DNA from: JASGDC01 sp047606545
Lineage (GTDB): Bacteria > Actinomycetota > Actinomycetes > Actinomycetales > Micrococcaceae
Assembly: GCA_047606545.1 (NCBI GenBank)
Contig: JASGEI010000018.1
Span: 145,723-209,722 of the forward strand
DNA: 64,000 nt
Reading direction: 5' to 3'
Under the pieces are notes generated by a model that saw nothing but the letters and a program-made list of their open reading frames with translations, was not told where the DNA came from and made no database searches. This document shows, in pieces, positions 24,148 to 32,885 of this stretch (its first letter is position 1; every line of letters starts with the position of its first letter). The position numbers were made by a program, and so were the translations under genes.

Positions 24148-25281
24148 TTATCCTTGATTTGATAGCTCTAAGATATTTATTTCGCTAGGGGCGAATATTC
24201 TAAGTGGTGGTCCCCAACTGCCAATACCGCGAGTTACAAATAATTGTGTAGTATCGCTCATCTGTTCTAACCCCTCAACTACTGGCTGATCTAATGGAAT
24301 TAAATACTCAAATGGCCAAATTTGCCCACCATGGGTGTGTCCAGAAACTTGTAAATCAACTTTATGAACTTTAGATCCTTCAACTTGTTTTGGTTGGTGC
24401 GCGACCATAATTACTGGATTATCTTTATCGACTCCAGCCATTGCTTTATCAAAGTTCGGTGCTTGACCTGGGATGTCATAGTGAACTGCAGAGGCATCGT
24501 CTACCCCGGCAATGGTAAACTTTGAACCGTTTTTATTTACTTCGACATTTTCATTTATTAATACATTCCAACCGAAAGATTTAATTTCATTTTCCCAAGG
24601 AATGACCCCTTCAATATATTCATGGTTGCCAGTCACGTAAACACGAGTGGATGCCTTAATATTCTTCAATTCGTCAGCTTCAGCTCTGCGTTGTTCTGCA
24701 GTTCCGTCAGCAATATCGCCAGCAAAAATTACAACATCTGGATTTTCCGCATTTATGCGTTGGACGATTTTAGCCATCCATTTTTCTTGGTTTATTGGAC
24801 CAAAATGGGCATCAGAAATTAACGCAACTTTGGTGCCATTAAGTTTTGGATTGAGTTTTGTTAGTTTAATAGTTTCATAGTTCATATCTGGCTGTTTATT
24901 AGCACCATAAAAACCATAACTAAGCATGGAAATTATCGTGATTAAAGCAACCGCTGAAACAATTTTTGGCGATTTTTTCTTGATAATTGCTTGGATAATA
25001 AGGCCGAGGAATCCCACAATGCTGGACCAGACAAAAGCAACCCAAATAATACCAAACATACTATCGCCATAAAGCCGTAAAGGGTCAATATGTTTTCCAT
25101 GCCCAAGGCCCATGGCTGGAAACATCAGTAATACCATTACAATTCCGGTGTATTTAAGCATTTTTTCGGTCTTTTTAGGTAGTTGTGCATTTTTAACGAC
25201 TATGCGCCAAGGCACAAATAACATGACTGAGAGTAAAACGATTAGCATTAATGCTGAGCCAACTATTTGAACAATATTCAT
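24148..25281 (-). CDS. Membrane metallophosphoesterase (YkuE-like)
   Basis: A 377-aa protein with about four N-terminal hydrophobic helices (residues 5-125) and a calcineurin-like phosphoesterase domain. Metal-ligand motifs are visible: ALISDAHFGP, FAGDIADG, VTGNHEY, MVAHQP and SGHTHGGQ. Related proteins act on phosphoesters of lipids or nucleotides at the membrane. The substrate is unknown. The start ATG 25281 abuts the divergent helicase gene. The TPR gene is downstream in the same transcript. Confidence 0.9.
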   Translation of the reverse strand: MNIVQIVGSALMLIVLLSVMLFVPWRIVVKNAQLPKKTEKMLKYTGIVMVLLMFPAMGLGHGKHIDPLRLYGDSMFGIIWVAFVWSSIVGFLGLIIQAIIKKKSPKIVSAVALITIISMLSYGFYGANKQPDMNYETIKLTKLNPKLNGTKVALISDAHFGPINQEKWMAKIVQRINAENPDVVIFAGDIADGTAEQRRAEADELKNIKASTRVYVTGNHEYIEGVIPWENEIKSFGWNVLINENVEVNKNGSKFTIAGVDDASAVHYDIPGQAPNFDKAMAGVDKDNPVIMVAHQPKQVEGSKVHKVDLQVSGHTHGGQIWPFEYLIPLDQPVVEGLEQMSDTTQLFVTRGIGSWGPPLRIFAPSEINILELSNQG

Positions 25282-25359
25282 TATTATTCAAGTTTACGGC
25301 ATCTTGATAACTATGAATATAAAGAGTTAAAATTGATGGCACTGTTTTTAAGGAAGTTT

Positions 25360-27516
25360 ATGAACGATAACACCCAACAAGCTGAAATTATTAAAGAGCA
25401 AAAATACTTAGATTTTCTTTATCATCGTCTTGAAGAATTGAAATCTGATGCAGACATTAAGTTAAAGACTGTCCGCAAAGCTGGTGCGCATGGTACGCCA
25501 CAAACAGTGGGAGAGCGCGACGCATTTGCAGCATTCTATGAAGATCGTATTGCGCAGCTATCCCATGTTGATGAAAAGTTAATGTTTGGGAAATTGACAC
25601 ATGATACGGGCAAGCAGCATTATATAGGTCGTATTGGGATGAGTGATGATGATAGTAACCCTATTCTGTTAGATTGGCGTGCTCCTGAATCGGGTGCTTT
25701 CTATCAAGCTACTGCTCTAGATAGGATGAATGTAGCTAAACGGCGCCATATTATGACGAAAAACCAAGAAATTACTGCTCTTGAAGATGAGGTTTTGGAT
25801 ACTTCATTATTAAAGCCAGGAGAAGTATCTAGTTCTGACACTGCTTTACTTGCTGCAATTACAGCTCCTAAAACTGGAACAATGGGGGATATTGTAGCTA
25901 CCATCCATAGCGAACAAGATCGAATTATTCGTTCGGATCACCGTAAGACATTGGTAGTCCAGGGTGCTCCAGGTACAGGTAAGACTGCAATTGCTTTACA
26001 TCGAGCAGCTTATTTGCTTTATAACCAACGTGAAAGTATTGCAAATAACGGTATGTTAATTTTAGGCCCCTCTTCAATGTTTTTAACTTATATTGAAAAT
26101 GTATTGCCATCTTTGGGGGAAACAGGTGTAGTTATGGGTACTGTGAATCAGCTGTATCCAGCTCCAGGTATCTTAATTGAAGAACCTAATGAAATGACTG
26201 CTAAAACTAAAGGTTCATTGAAAATGCTTGAAGTTTTGAAACGGGCAGTGGCGCAGCGTGAAACAGTTCCAGCAGCAGATAAAATTTTTGATGTTGGTGG
26301 CAATATATTAAAACTAACACGTAAAGATTTTCAGCAAGCACAAAACCAAGTGCGAATCTCAAAAAAGCCACACAATGAAGTTTGGGCTGAATATGCTCAG
26401 AGCTTAATGAATATTTTGGTGAAACAGCATATTAAAGTTGAAACCAAAAAAGGTATGAAGATTAACGAGGAAACAGAAAAGATTTTACTTGACGATATTC
26501 GTAGCAGTCGTGAAGTTCGAATAGCAATTAACTTATCTTGGTTACCATTGACACCAGATAAACTCTTAGAACAATTCTTTGTAAATGAAACACGAGTTCT
26601 TAAGGCTTGTCAGGGATTATTTACCGAATCTGAAGCTCGTTCGTTATTGAGGGAAAAGACTGAAAACTTTACGCAAGCAGATATTCCACTCTTGGCTGAA
26701 TTACATGATTTATTAGGAGATATGCCTGGTAACCAGCAGCAACAACTAAGAGCTAAACAACAGCGTGAAAAGGATTTAGAAAATGCACGAATGGCCCTAG
26801 AAAATAGTCATTTAGATGAGAATTTTCCTCAATTATCACCAGAACAGGTTGCTGACCAATTTTCATTAGTGGAACGTGTTGTCGCTAGTGATGCAGTAAT
26901 TCAAGACCACGATTGGACTTTTAAACATGTAGTAGTGGACGAAGCACAAGAGCTCTCACCTATGCAATGGCATTTAGTGTTCTCTCGTTGCCCATCAAAA
27001 TCAATGACCATTCTAGGCGATGTGGCTCAAACTAGTTCAGCAGTGGGAACTCATTCTTGGGATGAAGTATTAAAACCTTTTGTCGATGACCGCTATCATC
27101 TAGAAGAGCTGAGCATTAATTATCGTACACCAGCAAAAATTATGGATGTGGCTAATCGAGTTGCAAAAGCTGCTGGTTTTGAAACCAAAGCACCAAAAGC
27201 AGTACGTGATGGTGATTATGAGGTTAAATACCTTCAAACTTCAGATTTAATTAAAGTGGCAAATACTCAGCTTGTAAAAGATAAAGCAGAATTTTCATTG
27301 GGACAGAGCGTGATAATTGCTAAGAATGCTACTGATTACGACTATGCTTTAACTCCAAAACAAGCTAAAGGTCTAGAGTTTGATTCAGTAATTGTGGTAG
27401 AGCCTTCAGAATTATTTACTGCAGCTGGTAAGGTAGGGGATTTATATGTTTCGTTGACTCGTGCAAGTCAAAAACTTACTGTAATCCACGATAAGCCATT
27501 GCCAGCTGGTTTCTAG
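25360..27516 (+). CDS. UvrD/Rep-like helicase of the HelD group
   Basis: A superfamily 1 ATPase of about 718 aa. An N-terminal coiled coil (KEQKYLDFLYHRLEELKSDA) precedes Walker A GAPGTGKTAIALHRAAYL, motif II VVVDEAQELSPMQW, motif III TILGDVAQT, motif IV-like LSINYRTPAKIMD and motif VI YVSLTRASQKL. HelD proteins bind RNA polymerase and recycle stalled complexes. ATG 25360 preceded by AAGGAAG is preferred; the longest frame from 25267 overlaps the divergent gene. Assignment to HelD rather than to another UvrD-like helicase rests on the coiled-coil start and wide motif spacing. Confidence 0.85.
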   Translation: MNDNTQQAEIIKEQKYLDFLYHRLEELKSDADIKLKTVRKAGAHGTPQTVGERDAFAAFYEDRIAQLSHVDEKLMFGKLTHDTGKQHYIGRIGMSDDDSNPILLDWRAPESGAFYQATALDRMNVAKRRHIMTKNQEITALEDEVLDTSLLKPGEVSSSDTALLAAITAPKTGTMGDIVATIHSEQDRIIRSDHRKTLVVQGAPGTGKTAIALHRAAYLLYNQRESIANNGMLILGPSSMFLTYIENVLPSLGETGVVMGTVNQLYPAPGILIEEPNEMTAKTKGSLKMLEVLKRAVAQRETVPAADKIFDVGGNILKLTRKDFQQAQNQVRISKKPHNEVWAEYAQSLMNILVKQHIKVETKKGMKINEETEKILLDDIRSSREVRIAINLSWLPLTPDKLLEQFFVNETRVLKACQGLFTESEARSLLREKTENFTQADIPLLAELHDLLGDMPGNQQQQLRAKQQREKDLENARMALENSHLDENFPQLSPEQVADQFSLVERVVASDAVIQDHDWTFKHVVVDEAQELSPMQWHLVFSRCPSKSMTILGDVAQTSSAVGTHSWDEVLKPFVDDRYHLEELSINYRTPAKIMDVANRVAKAAGFETKAPKAVRDGDYEVKYLQTSDLIKVANTQLVKDKAEFSLGQSVIIAKNATDYDYALTPKQAKGLEFDSVIVVEPSELFTAAGKVGDLYVSLTRASQKLTVIHDKPLPAGF

Positions 27517-27558
27517 CTCTATCTTTTATGACAAATTTGAGATAATCTTAGCAACTCA

Positions 27559-27629
27559 AATGTATTTTCTTAGTAAAACGGTATTTTCGTTGTGTATTTG
27601 CTAAGAAAAAATACATTTACTAAGAAAAT
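27559..27629. terminator. Inverted-repeat terminator region with alternative stems
   Basis: TTTTCTTAGTAAA (27565-27577) pairs perfectly with TTTACTAAGAAAA (27616-27628). AATGTATTTTCTTAG (27559-27573) can instead pair with CTAAGAAAAAATACATT (27601-27617). It lies between convergent genes and probably ends both transcripts. Confidence 0.65.
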
Positions 27630-27645
27630 GTGATGGGCCAAGGGA

Positions 27646-28374
27646 TTAGCGAGGGCGGGACATAGCAGTTTTACGTGCTTTTTCCACTAAGCTATCATCT
27701 AATTTTTCTGGTTCAAACTTTCCAAATTTGTTAATAGCAGCTTTTTCAATCAAGAAATCAGTGATTTTTGGATTCTTTGGCAAGATTGAACCATGAAGGT
27801 AGCTAGCAATCACATTTTTATATCTTGCACCTTCAGTTTTATCTTCGCCATTATTACCTTCGCCAGGTTTTGTAGTGCCTAATGGTTGTACATTCTTACC
27901 AAGGAAAGTCTGACCGCTGTGGTTTTCATAACCGACTATAGCGCCGAATTCTTCGCTATTTACCACGATATTGCCGATACGACGAGTTTCATCAGCATTA
28001 GTTTCAGCATCAAGGATCCCGATGCCTTCTAGTTTTTCGCCAGTGTTAGTACGGAAATAATTACCAAAAAGTTGGTAAAGACCACAAATAACTAATATTG
28101 GAGTGTCATTGTTAACTAAATTTTTGAAGTCATCAGCATGTGCTAGTAAATCTTCGTAAATCTTACTTTGTCCGGAGTCTTGACCGCCACCGCCGAGGAT
28201 AATATCAACCTCTTTGGGGAAAGTATCGCCTACGTTGTAATCAGAAATTTTTACTTTATAGCCATGTGCTTCGGCGCGACGTTGTACAGCAAGGGTATTA
28301 CCATAGTCACCGTAGATATTCATGTGCTTTGGGTAAATTTGCACGATATTTAAAGTGCCTTTATTTTCACTCAT
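27646..28374 (-). CDS. gatD: Lipid II isoglutaminyl synthase, glutaminase subunit GatD
   Basis: A 242-aa class I (CobB/CobQ-like) glutamine amidotransferase. The nucleophile Cys is in ILVICGLYQLFG (about residue 94), the catalytic His in YENHSGQTFL and the fold start in LNIVQIYPKHMNIYGDYGN. GatD supplies ammonia to MurT, which amidates D-Glu of lipid II to D-isoglutamine. The start ATG overlaps the murT stop by 4 nt (ATGA), showing translational coupling with its partner. Confidence 0.93.
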   Translation of the reverse strand: MSENKGTLNIVQIYPKHMNIYGDYGNTLAVQRRAEAHGYKVKISDYNVGDTFPKEVDIILGGGGQDSGQSKIYEDLLAHADDFKNLVNNDTPILVICGLYQLFGNYFRTNTGEKLEGIGILDAETNADETRRIGNIVVNSEEFGAIVGYENHSGQTFLGKNVQPLGTTKPGEGNNGEDKTEGARYKNVIASYLHGSILPKNPKITDFLIEKAAINKFGKFEPEKLDDSLVEKARKTAMSRPR

Positions 28375-29651
28375 TCTACTGCCTCAACTTTAGTAATCTT
28401 TGCTAATTCTTTACGGATGGCAAGCATCGCGGTGTATGTGCAGAATAGATGCTTATCATGGCCTTTAGTAGCTTGTAAGAACTTCTTTAATGCAGCTGTT
28501 AAATCAGAATCAATTTCGGTAACAGCTACTTGATCATGTTCTAGGCGCAATGCCATGTCATAAGCACGAACTCCAGAAACTATTTCTACACCAGTTTCTT
28601 TAAGAGAAGTAAAATCTACATCCCAAAGCCATGACATATCACGACCATCGGCATATTGATCGTTAATAGTAATCATAGTTTTGTGACCTTCAGGTTTAAA
28701 TGAGCTAAGTCCTAAGCGGAAACCGCCTGGATTCTTAACTAAAATGAGTTCTAGGTCATCACCATCGACGTTCAGTTTTTCGCCACGACCAAAAGCTGGC
28801 TTTACTTCACTTAGAGCTTTAATGAGGCGTTTTTCATCATGCTTATTACCTGCTGCAATTCGTGAGATTGCAAGGGCCGCTGCTGCATTGAAAATATTAT
28901 AAACACCACGCAACTGTAAGTCAGTAGTGATATTTTCATCTTCAATATTGAAAGTTGCAGAATTATCATCAAACTTTTCTAGTGTAACTTCAGCCCTAGG
29001 CAATGAATCAGAAGTGATAGAACTTTTTTCTTTACTATGTAAATCATCATCACTAGGAAATAGCGTACGTACTTCATCGCTAAGACCGAAGTATTTAACC
29101 TCAGCTTTTTGTACCTGAGTTGCTATGTTAGCAACTCTTTTATCTTCACGATTTAGCACTACGGTATCGGTTGTTGCTTCTGCAATTGCTTGGAGCATGC
29201 GTGCGGTGTTATCAATTTCACCAAAACGATCAAGCTGGTCACGCATCACATTAAGCAAAAGCGCATAACGTGGTGGCACATCTTTAACAAAATGTACTGC
29301 ATGAGCTTCATCCAGCTCTAGAACAGCGATATCAGCATTAATTTTGCCTTTTAGATCTACTTCATTAATAAGTGAAGCCGCGACACCGCGTGCGAAATTA
29401 CTACCAGTTTTATTAGTGAAAACTTTAAGGCCTTGGCCTTCAAGGAGTTCTACCACCATTTTAGTGGTAGTAGTTTTACCGTTCGTACCACTTACCAGCA
29501 CTACACCTTGCGGTAATTGTGCCAAAGTAGTACGGATAAAAGTGGGGTCAATTTTTTCCATGATGAGCCCTGGTAATGCAGAGCCACCACCTCGTAATTC
29601 TGCTGCTTTGCGGGTAATTTTACCCAGCAGAGGTGAATAAAAGCGTGACAT
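28371..29651 (-). CDS. murT: Lipid II isoglutaminyl synthase, ligase subunit MurT
   Basis: A 426-aa Mur-ligase-like enzyme that activates the alpha-carboxyl of D-Glu in lipid II for amidation with GatD. The P-loop is VVLVSGTNGKTTTTKMV (about residues 49-65), then ALLLNVMRDQLDRFG, YNIFNAAAAL, PAFGRGEKL and the DUF1727 domain with WLWDVDF. Only one Cys is present in the protein (LFCTYTAM). The four-Cys zinc ribbon normally inserted in the central domain is absent, replaced by an acidic/serine stretch near residues 210-240. Confidence 0.92.
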   Translation of the reverse strand: MSRFYSPLLGKITRKAAELRGGGSALPGLIMEKIDPTFIRTTLAQLPQGVVLVSGTNGKTTTTKMVVELLEGQGLKVFTNKTGSNFARGVAASLINEVDLKGKINADIAVLELDEAHAVHFVKDVPPRYALLLNVMRDQLDRFGEIDNTARMLQAIAEATTDTVVLNREDKRVANIATQVQKAEVKYFGLSDEVRTLFPSDDDLHSKEKSSITSDSLPRAEVTLEKFDDNSATFNIEDENITTDLQLRGVYNIFNAAAALAISRIAAGNKHDEKRLIKALSEVKPAFGRGEKLNVDGDDLELILVKNPGGFRLGLSSFKPEGHKTMITINDQYADGRDMSWLWDVDFTSLKETGVEIVSGVRAYDMALRLEHDQVAVTEIDSDLTAALKKFLQATKGHDKHLFCTYTAMLAIRKELAKITKVEAVE

Positions 29652-29666
29652 AAAAAATAGTATAAC

Positions 29667-30494
29667 TTATCTATTTACCATTGCATCGTAAAGTTGCTTG
29701 GAACTTAACCCAGTTTCTTTAGCAATTTGTTTACAAGCATCTTTAAGGCGTATTCCAGTACTGACTAATTGCTTAACTTCAGTAAGCCCATCGGCTATTG
29801 AAGCCGGTTTTGGTGTGTGGCCAGCAAGAACTAGCACAATTTCACCTTTAGGTGGTTTAACCGTTATAGATTCTAACACTTCTAAGGTAGTACCACGAAT
29901 AATCTCTTCAAACCTTTTAGTAAGTTCTCGAGCTAAAACTAGTTGTCGATTATAACCAAAAATTTCTGTTATTGCTTTAACAGTTTTAATAATACGATGT
30001 GGCGCTTCAAAAAATACCATTGTGCGTTTTTCTGCTTTTAATTCTGTTAAGAAATTTTTACGTTCATTATTTTTCTTAGGAATGAAGCCTTCAAAAGTAA
30101 ATTTATTAGTCGGTAAACCACTTACTGCCAGAGCTGCTAACACTGCAGATGGGCCTGGAATAACACTTACTGGGCAGTTAGCTTCGATAGCGGCATTAAC
30201 TACTGAAAAACCTGGATCAGAAACTGTTGGCATTCCAGCATCAGAAACTACCAAAATATCTTGACCATTTTGTAGGAGTTCAATGAGTTCAGCTGATCTA
30301 TTACGTTCATTGTGCTCATGATAGCTAATAAGTCGTGCTTCAGTGTTAATGCCAAGTCGATGGAGAAGTTGCTTTAAAGTACGGGTATCTTCTGCTGCAA
30401 TAATTGGGAAAGTTTCTAAAGCTTCCCTAAGCCTAAGGGAGGCATCCTTACTATTGCCAATGGGAGTTCCAGCTAGTGTTAAAGTTCCATGCAC
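29667..30494 (-). CDS. rsmI: 16S rRNA (cytidine-2'-O-)-methyltransferase
   Basis: A 275-aa tetrapyrrole-methylase-fold enzyme that 2'-O-methylates C1402 of 16S rRNA. The family start LTLAGTPIGNSKDASLRLRE is followed by IIAAEDTRTLKQLL, ISYHEHNE, VVSDAGMPTVSDPG, VIPGPSAVLAAL, FEGFIPKK and MVFFEAPHRI. A C-terminal HTH-like segment (RLKDACKQIAKETGLSSKQL) is usual. The start is GTG 30494. It lies upstream of murT on the same strand with a 15-nt gap and faces away from the rib operon. Confidence 0.96.
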   Translation of the reverse strand: MHGTLTLAGTPIGNSKDASLRLREALETFPIIAAEDTRTLKQLLHRLGINTEARLISYHEHNERNRSAELIELLQNGQDILVVSDAGMPTVSDPGFSVVNAAIEANCPVSVIPGPSAVLAALAVSGLPTNKFTFEGFIPKKNNERKNFLTELKAEKRTMVFFEAPHRIIKTVKAITEIFGYNRQLVLARELTKRFEEIIRGTTLEVLESITVKPPKGEIVLVLAGHTPKPASIADGLTEVKQLVSTGIRLKDACKQIAKETGLSSKQLYDAMVNR

Positions 30495-30539
30495 AAGTAT
30501 ATTCCTTAAATTTAATGACTATTAATCATTATAAAGAAC

Positions 30540-30592
30540 GTAGAACTAATCTGGGTAAGAATATTCACTGTATTTACACATATTAGTTCTAC
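30540..30592. promoter_or_regulatory. Long inverted repeat upstream of ribD
   Basis: GTAGAACTAAT (30540-30550) is repeated inverted as ATTAGTTCTAC (30582-30592), an 11-bp perfect match with a 31-nt interval. It lies in the shared ribD/rsmI promoter region and could be a regulator site or a leader hairpin. No FMN-riboswitch consensus is seen here. Confidence 0.45.
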
Positions 30593-30613
30593 ATTCGTAG
30601 TAGTAGGTGCGTT

Positions 30614-31642
30614 ATGATTGTAATGATGCTTAAAGAACACGAAGAATATATGGGACAAGCCCTTGAACTAGCTAAGCTGGGGTTTCGTGGAGCGAACCCT
30701 CTTGTCGGGGCTGTGATAGTCGATAATACTGGTACTGTTGTAGCTACTGGTCATCATCGCGGAGCTGGTACACTGCATGCTGAAGCAGAAGCTTTGACAA
30801 AGTTGTCAGAGGAAATTGATCCTGCAACATTAACTTTGTATGTGACTTTAGAACCTTGTACTCACTTTGGTCGTACGAATCCTTGTGTTCGTGCTGTTAT
30901 CGAATCGGGGATTAAAAAAGTCGTGATTGCTTCTTATGATCCATCAAAAAAAGCTTGTGGTGGTAAAAAAGAGCTTGAAGCTGCTGGAATTGAAGTAATA
31001 GCAGGAGTTTTAGAAGATAAGGCTCTAGAACTTAACGGTCGTTGGTTCTTAGCTCAAAAAACAGAACGCCCATTCGTAACTATTAAGTTCGCTCAGACTC
31101 TTGATGGAAAAATCGCCGCGATTGATGGTAGTAGTAAGTGGATTAGTAGTGAAGGGTCTCGAGATGATGTTCACCGGGATCGAGCGCGTGCTGATGCGAT
31201 GATTGTTGGCACTGGTACAGCTTTAAAAGATGACCCTAGATTAACAGCGCGAATTCCAGGGGCGAAGCAGCCACTTGCGGTAGTGATCGGAAAACGTAAA
31301 CTTCCAGAAACTGCAAAAGTACGACAAAGCCCTGGAGGTTTTCATCAATTTAAAACTCATGATTTGCAAGAAGTCCTTGAAGAATTGGCAGCAGCAGATA
31401 TTGAGCAAGTAATCGTCGAGGGTGGCTCTGGATTGTTAGCACAGTTTTTCAAAAATGACTTAGTAGATCAAGTAATTTGCTATCTAGCCCCAAAGATATT
31501 AGGTGATGGAATTAGTGCAATAGGTTCTTTAGGGATACAAAATATTTCTCAGGCGTTAGAATTAGTATATGATCCAATCTTCACTCCAGAAATAATGGGT
31601 AATGATATTAAGCTTCAACTTATTCCTAGAAAGAAGGCATAG
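30614..31642 (+). CDS. ribD: Riboflavin biosynthesis deaminase/reductase RibD
   Basis: A 342-aa bifunctional enzyme for the second and third steps of riboflavin synthesis. The N-terminal deaminase domain has the zinc motif HAEAEAL and LEPCTHFGRTNPCV (about residues 53-92). The C-terminal reductase domain has VTIKFAQTLDGKIAA, KWISSEGSRDDVHRDRA, IVGTGTALKDDPRL and VEGGSGLLAQFF. ATG 30614 is listed; ATG codons at 30623 and 30626 are possible. It heads the ribD-ribE-ribB-ribA-ribH cluster. Confidence 0.95.
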   Translation: MIVMMLKEHEEYMGQALELAKLGFRGANPLVGAVIVDNTGTVVATGHHRGAGTLHAEAEALTKLSEEIDPATLTLYVTLEPCTHFGRTNPCVRAVIESGIKKVVIASYDPSKKACGGKKELEAAGIEVIAGVLEDKALELNGRWFLAQKTERPFVTIKFAQTLDGKIAAIDGSSKWISSEGSRDDVHRDRARADAMIVGTGTALKDDPRLTARIPGAKQPLAVVIGKRKLPETAKVRQSPGGFHQFKTHDLQEVLEELAAADIEQVIVEGGSGLLAQFFKNDLVDQVICYLAPKILGDGISAIGSLGIQNISQALELVYDPIFTPEIMGNDIKLQLIPRKKA

Positions 31643-31646
31643 CACG

Positions 31647-32249
31647 ATGTTTACAGGCATTATTGCCGAAAAAGGTAAAGTTCTTGCACTTACGCATCGT
31701 GATGCAGATGCTTTGATTAAAATTAGTGCCCCTAAAAGTGCTAAGGAAATGCAGCTAGGAGCTTCTATAGCAGTTAATGGAATTTGTTTATCTGCTATTG
31801 AAATTGATGGTGATAGTTTAACGATGGAAGTTATGGGTGAGACATTAAACCGGACTAACATTGGTGATATACAAGTTGATGATGAAGTTAATTTGGAATT
31901 GCCGATGCGTGCGGGTGCTTTCTTGGATGGTCATATAGTGCAAGGTCATGTTGATGGAACTGGGAAGATCGTAAACCGTGAAGATCATGGTCAGTGGGAA
32001 ACTGTACGTTTTGTAGTTCCTAAAGAACTAGCTAAGTACATTACTGAAAAAGGGTCAATAGCAATTGATGGAACTTCGTTAACTGTGACTGAAGTTAGTG
32101 AACTTAATGAGCTAGAACAATGGTTTGAAGTAGGTTTAATTCCGATTACTAGAGCTGATACAGTGCTTGGCATTAAGAAAGTAGGCGATAGCGTAAATTT
32201 GGAAGTTGATGTGGTAGCTAAATATGTAGAGCGGTTAGCAGGTAAATAA
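31647..32249 (+). CDS. ribE: Riboflavin synthase alpha chain
   Basis: A 200-aa enzyme that dismutates two molecules of 6,7-dimethyl-8-ribityllumazine to riboflavin. Two lumazine-binding repeats are seen: MFTGIIAEKGKVLAL...IAVNGICLSAIE...EVMGETLNRTNIG and HIVQGHVDGTGKI...IDGTSLTVTEV. The N-terminal MFTGII is the family signature and fixes the start at ATG 31647 rather than 31602. It begins 4 nt after ribD. Confidence 0.95.
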   Translation: MFTGIIAEKGKVLALTHRDADALIKISAPKSAKEMQLGASIAVNGICLSAIEIDGDSLTMEVMGETLNRTNIGDIQVDDEVNLELPMRAGAFLDGHIVQGHVDGTGKIVNREDHGQWETVRFVVPKELAKYITEKGSIAIDGTSLTVTEVSELNELEQWFEVGLIPITRADTVLGIKKVGDSVNLEVDVVAKYVERLAGK

Positions 32250-32252
32250 ATT

Positions 32253-32885
32253 ATGGACACGATTCAAGAAGCAATTGATGCCATTGCAGCTGGTAAAGCA
32301 GTCTTAGTGATGGATGACGAAGACCGTGAAAATGAAGGTGACATTATCTTTGCTGCACAATTTGCCACTGCTGAGTTAGTTGGATGGACTGTACGTTACA
32401 GTTCAGGAGTGCTCTGTGTCCCGATGTTAGGAGATCGTGCTGAAGTTTTGGAGTTACCACAGATGGTTGCTGACAACCAAGACTCTAAAGGTACTGCATA
32501 CACCGTAAGTTGTGATGCAGCTGAAAAAATTACTACTGGCATTAGTGCTGCTGATCGCGCACTTGGTGCTAGAGTGCTTGCGAGTGCGGACGCTAAACCT
32601 AAAGACATTACCCGTCCAGGGCATCTTTTCCCATTGGTAGCAAAAAATGGATTATTACAAGAGCGGCAAGGTCATACCGAAGCCGCAGTGGTGTTATGTC
32701 AGTTAGCTCAGGTAGCCCCCGTAGGGGTTATTGCAGAGTTAGTTTCTGATACTGGAGAAATGCTGCGTGGTCCTGAAGTTCAGGAATTTGGAAAACAGCA
32801 CAATTGTCCAGTAATTACGATAAAAGACTTAATAACCTACCTAGCAGAACAAAAAGATTCACATGAAAAAGAGCGACAAAGTTAA
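32253..32885 (+). CDS. ribB: 3,4-dihydroxy-2-butanone-4-phosphate synthase
   Basis: A 210-aa RibB domain that makes the four-carbon unit of riboflavin from ribulose 5-phosphate. Active-site motifs: MDDEDRENEGDIIFAAQ, TGISAADRA, PGHLFPL, RQGHTEAAVVLCQLA and AELVSDTGEMLRG. In most actinobacteria this domain is fused to RibA as RibBA. Here it ends at 32885, 23 nt inside the ribA frame, so the two are separate overlapping genes. Confidence 0.95.
   Translation: MDTIQEAIDAIAAGKAVLVMDDEDRENEGDIIFAAQFATAELVGWTVRYSSGVLCVPMLGDRAEVLELPQMVADNQDSKGTAYTVSCDAAEKITTGISAADRALGARVLASADAKPKDITRPGHLFPLVAKNGLLQERQGHTEAAVVLCQLAQVAPVGVIAELVSDTGEMLRGPEVQEFGKQHNCPVITIKDLITYLAEQKDSHEKERQS

Noticed and set aside
30495..30613. 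FMN riboswitch before ribD
   Set aside because: None of the conserved core segments could be found in this 119-nt leader.
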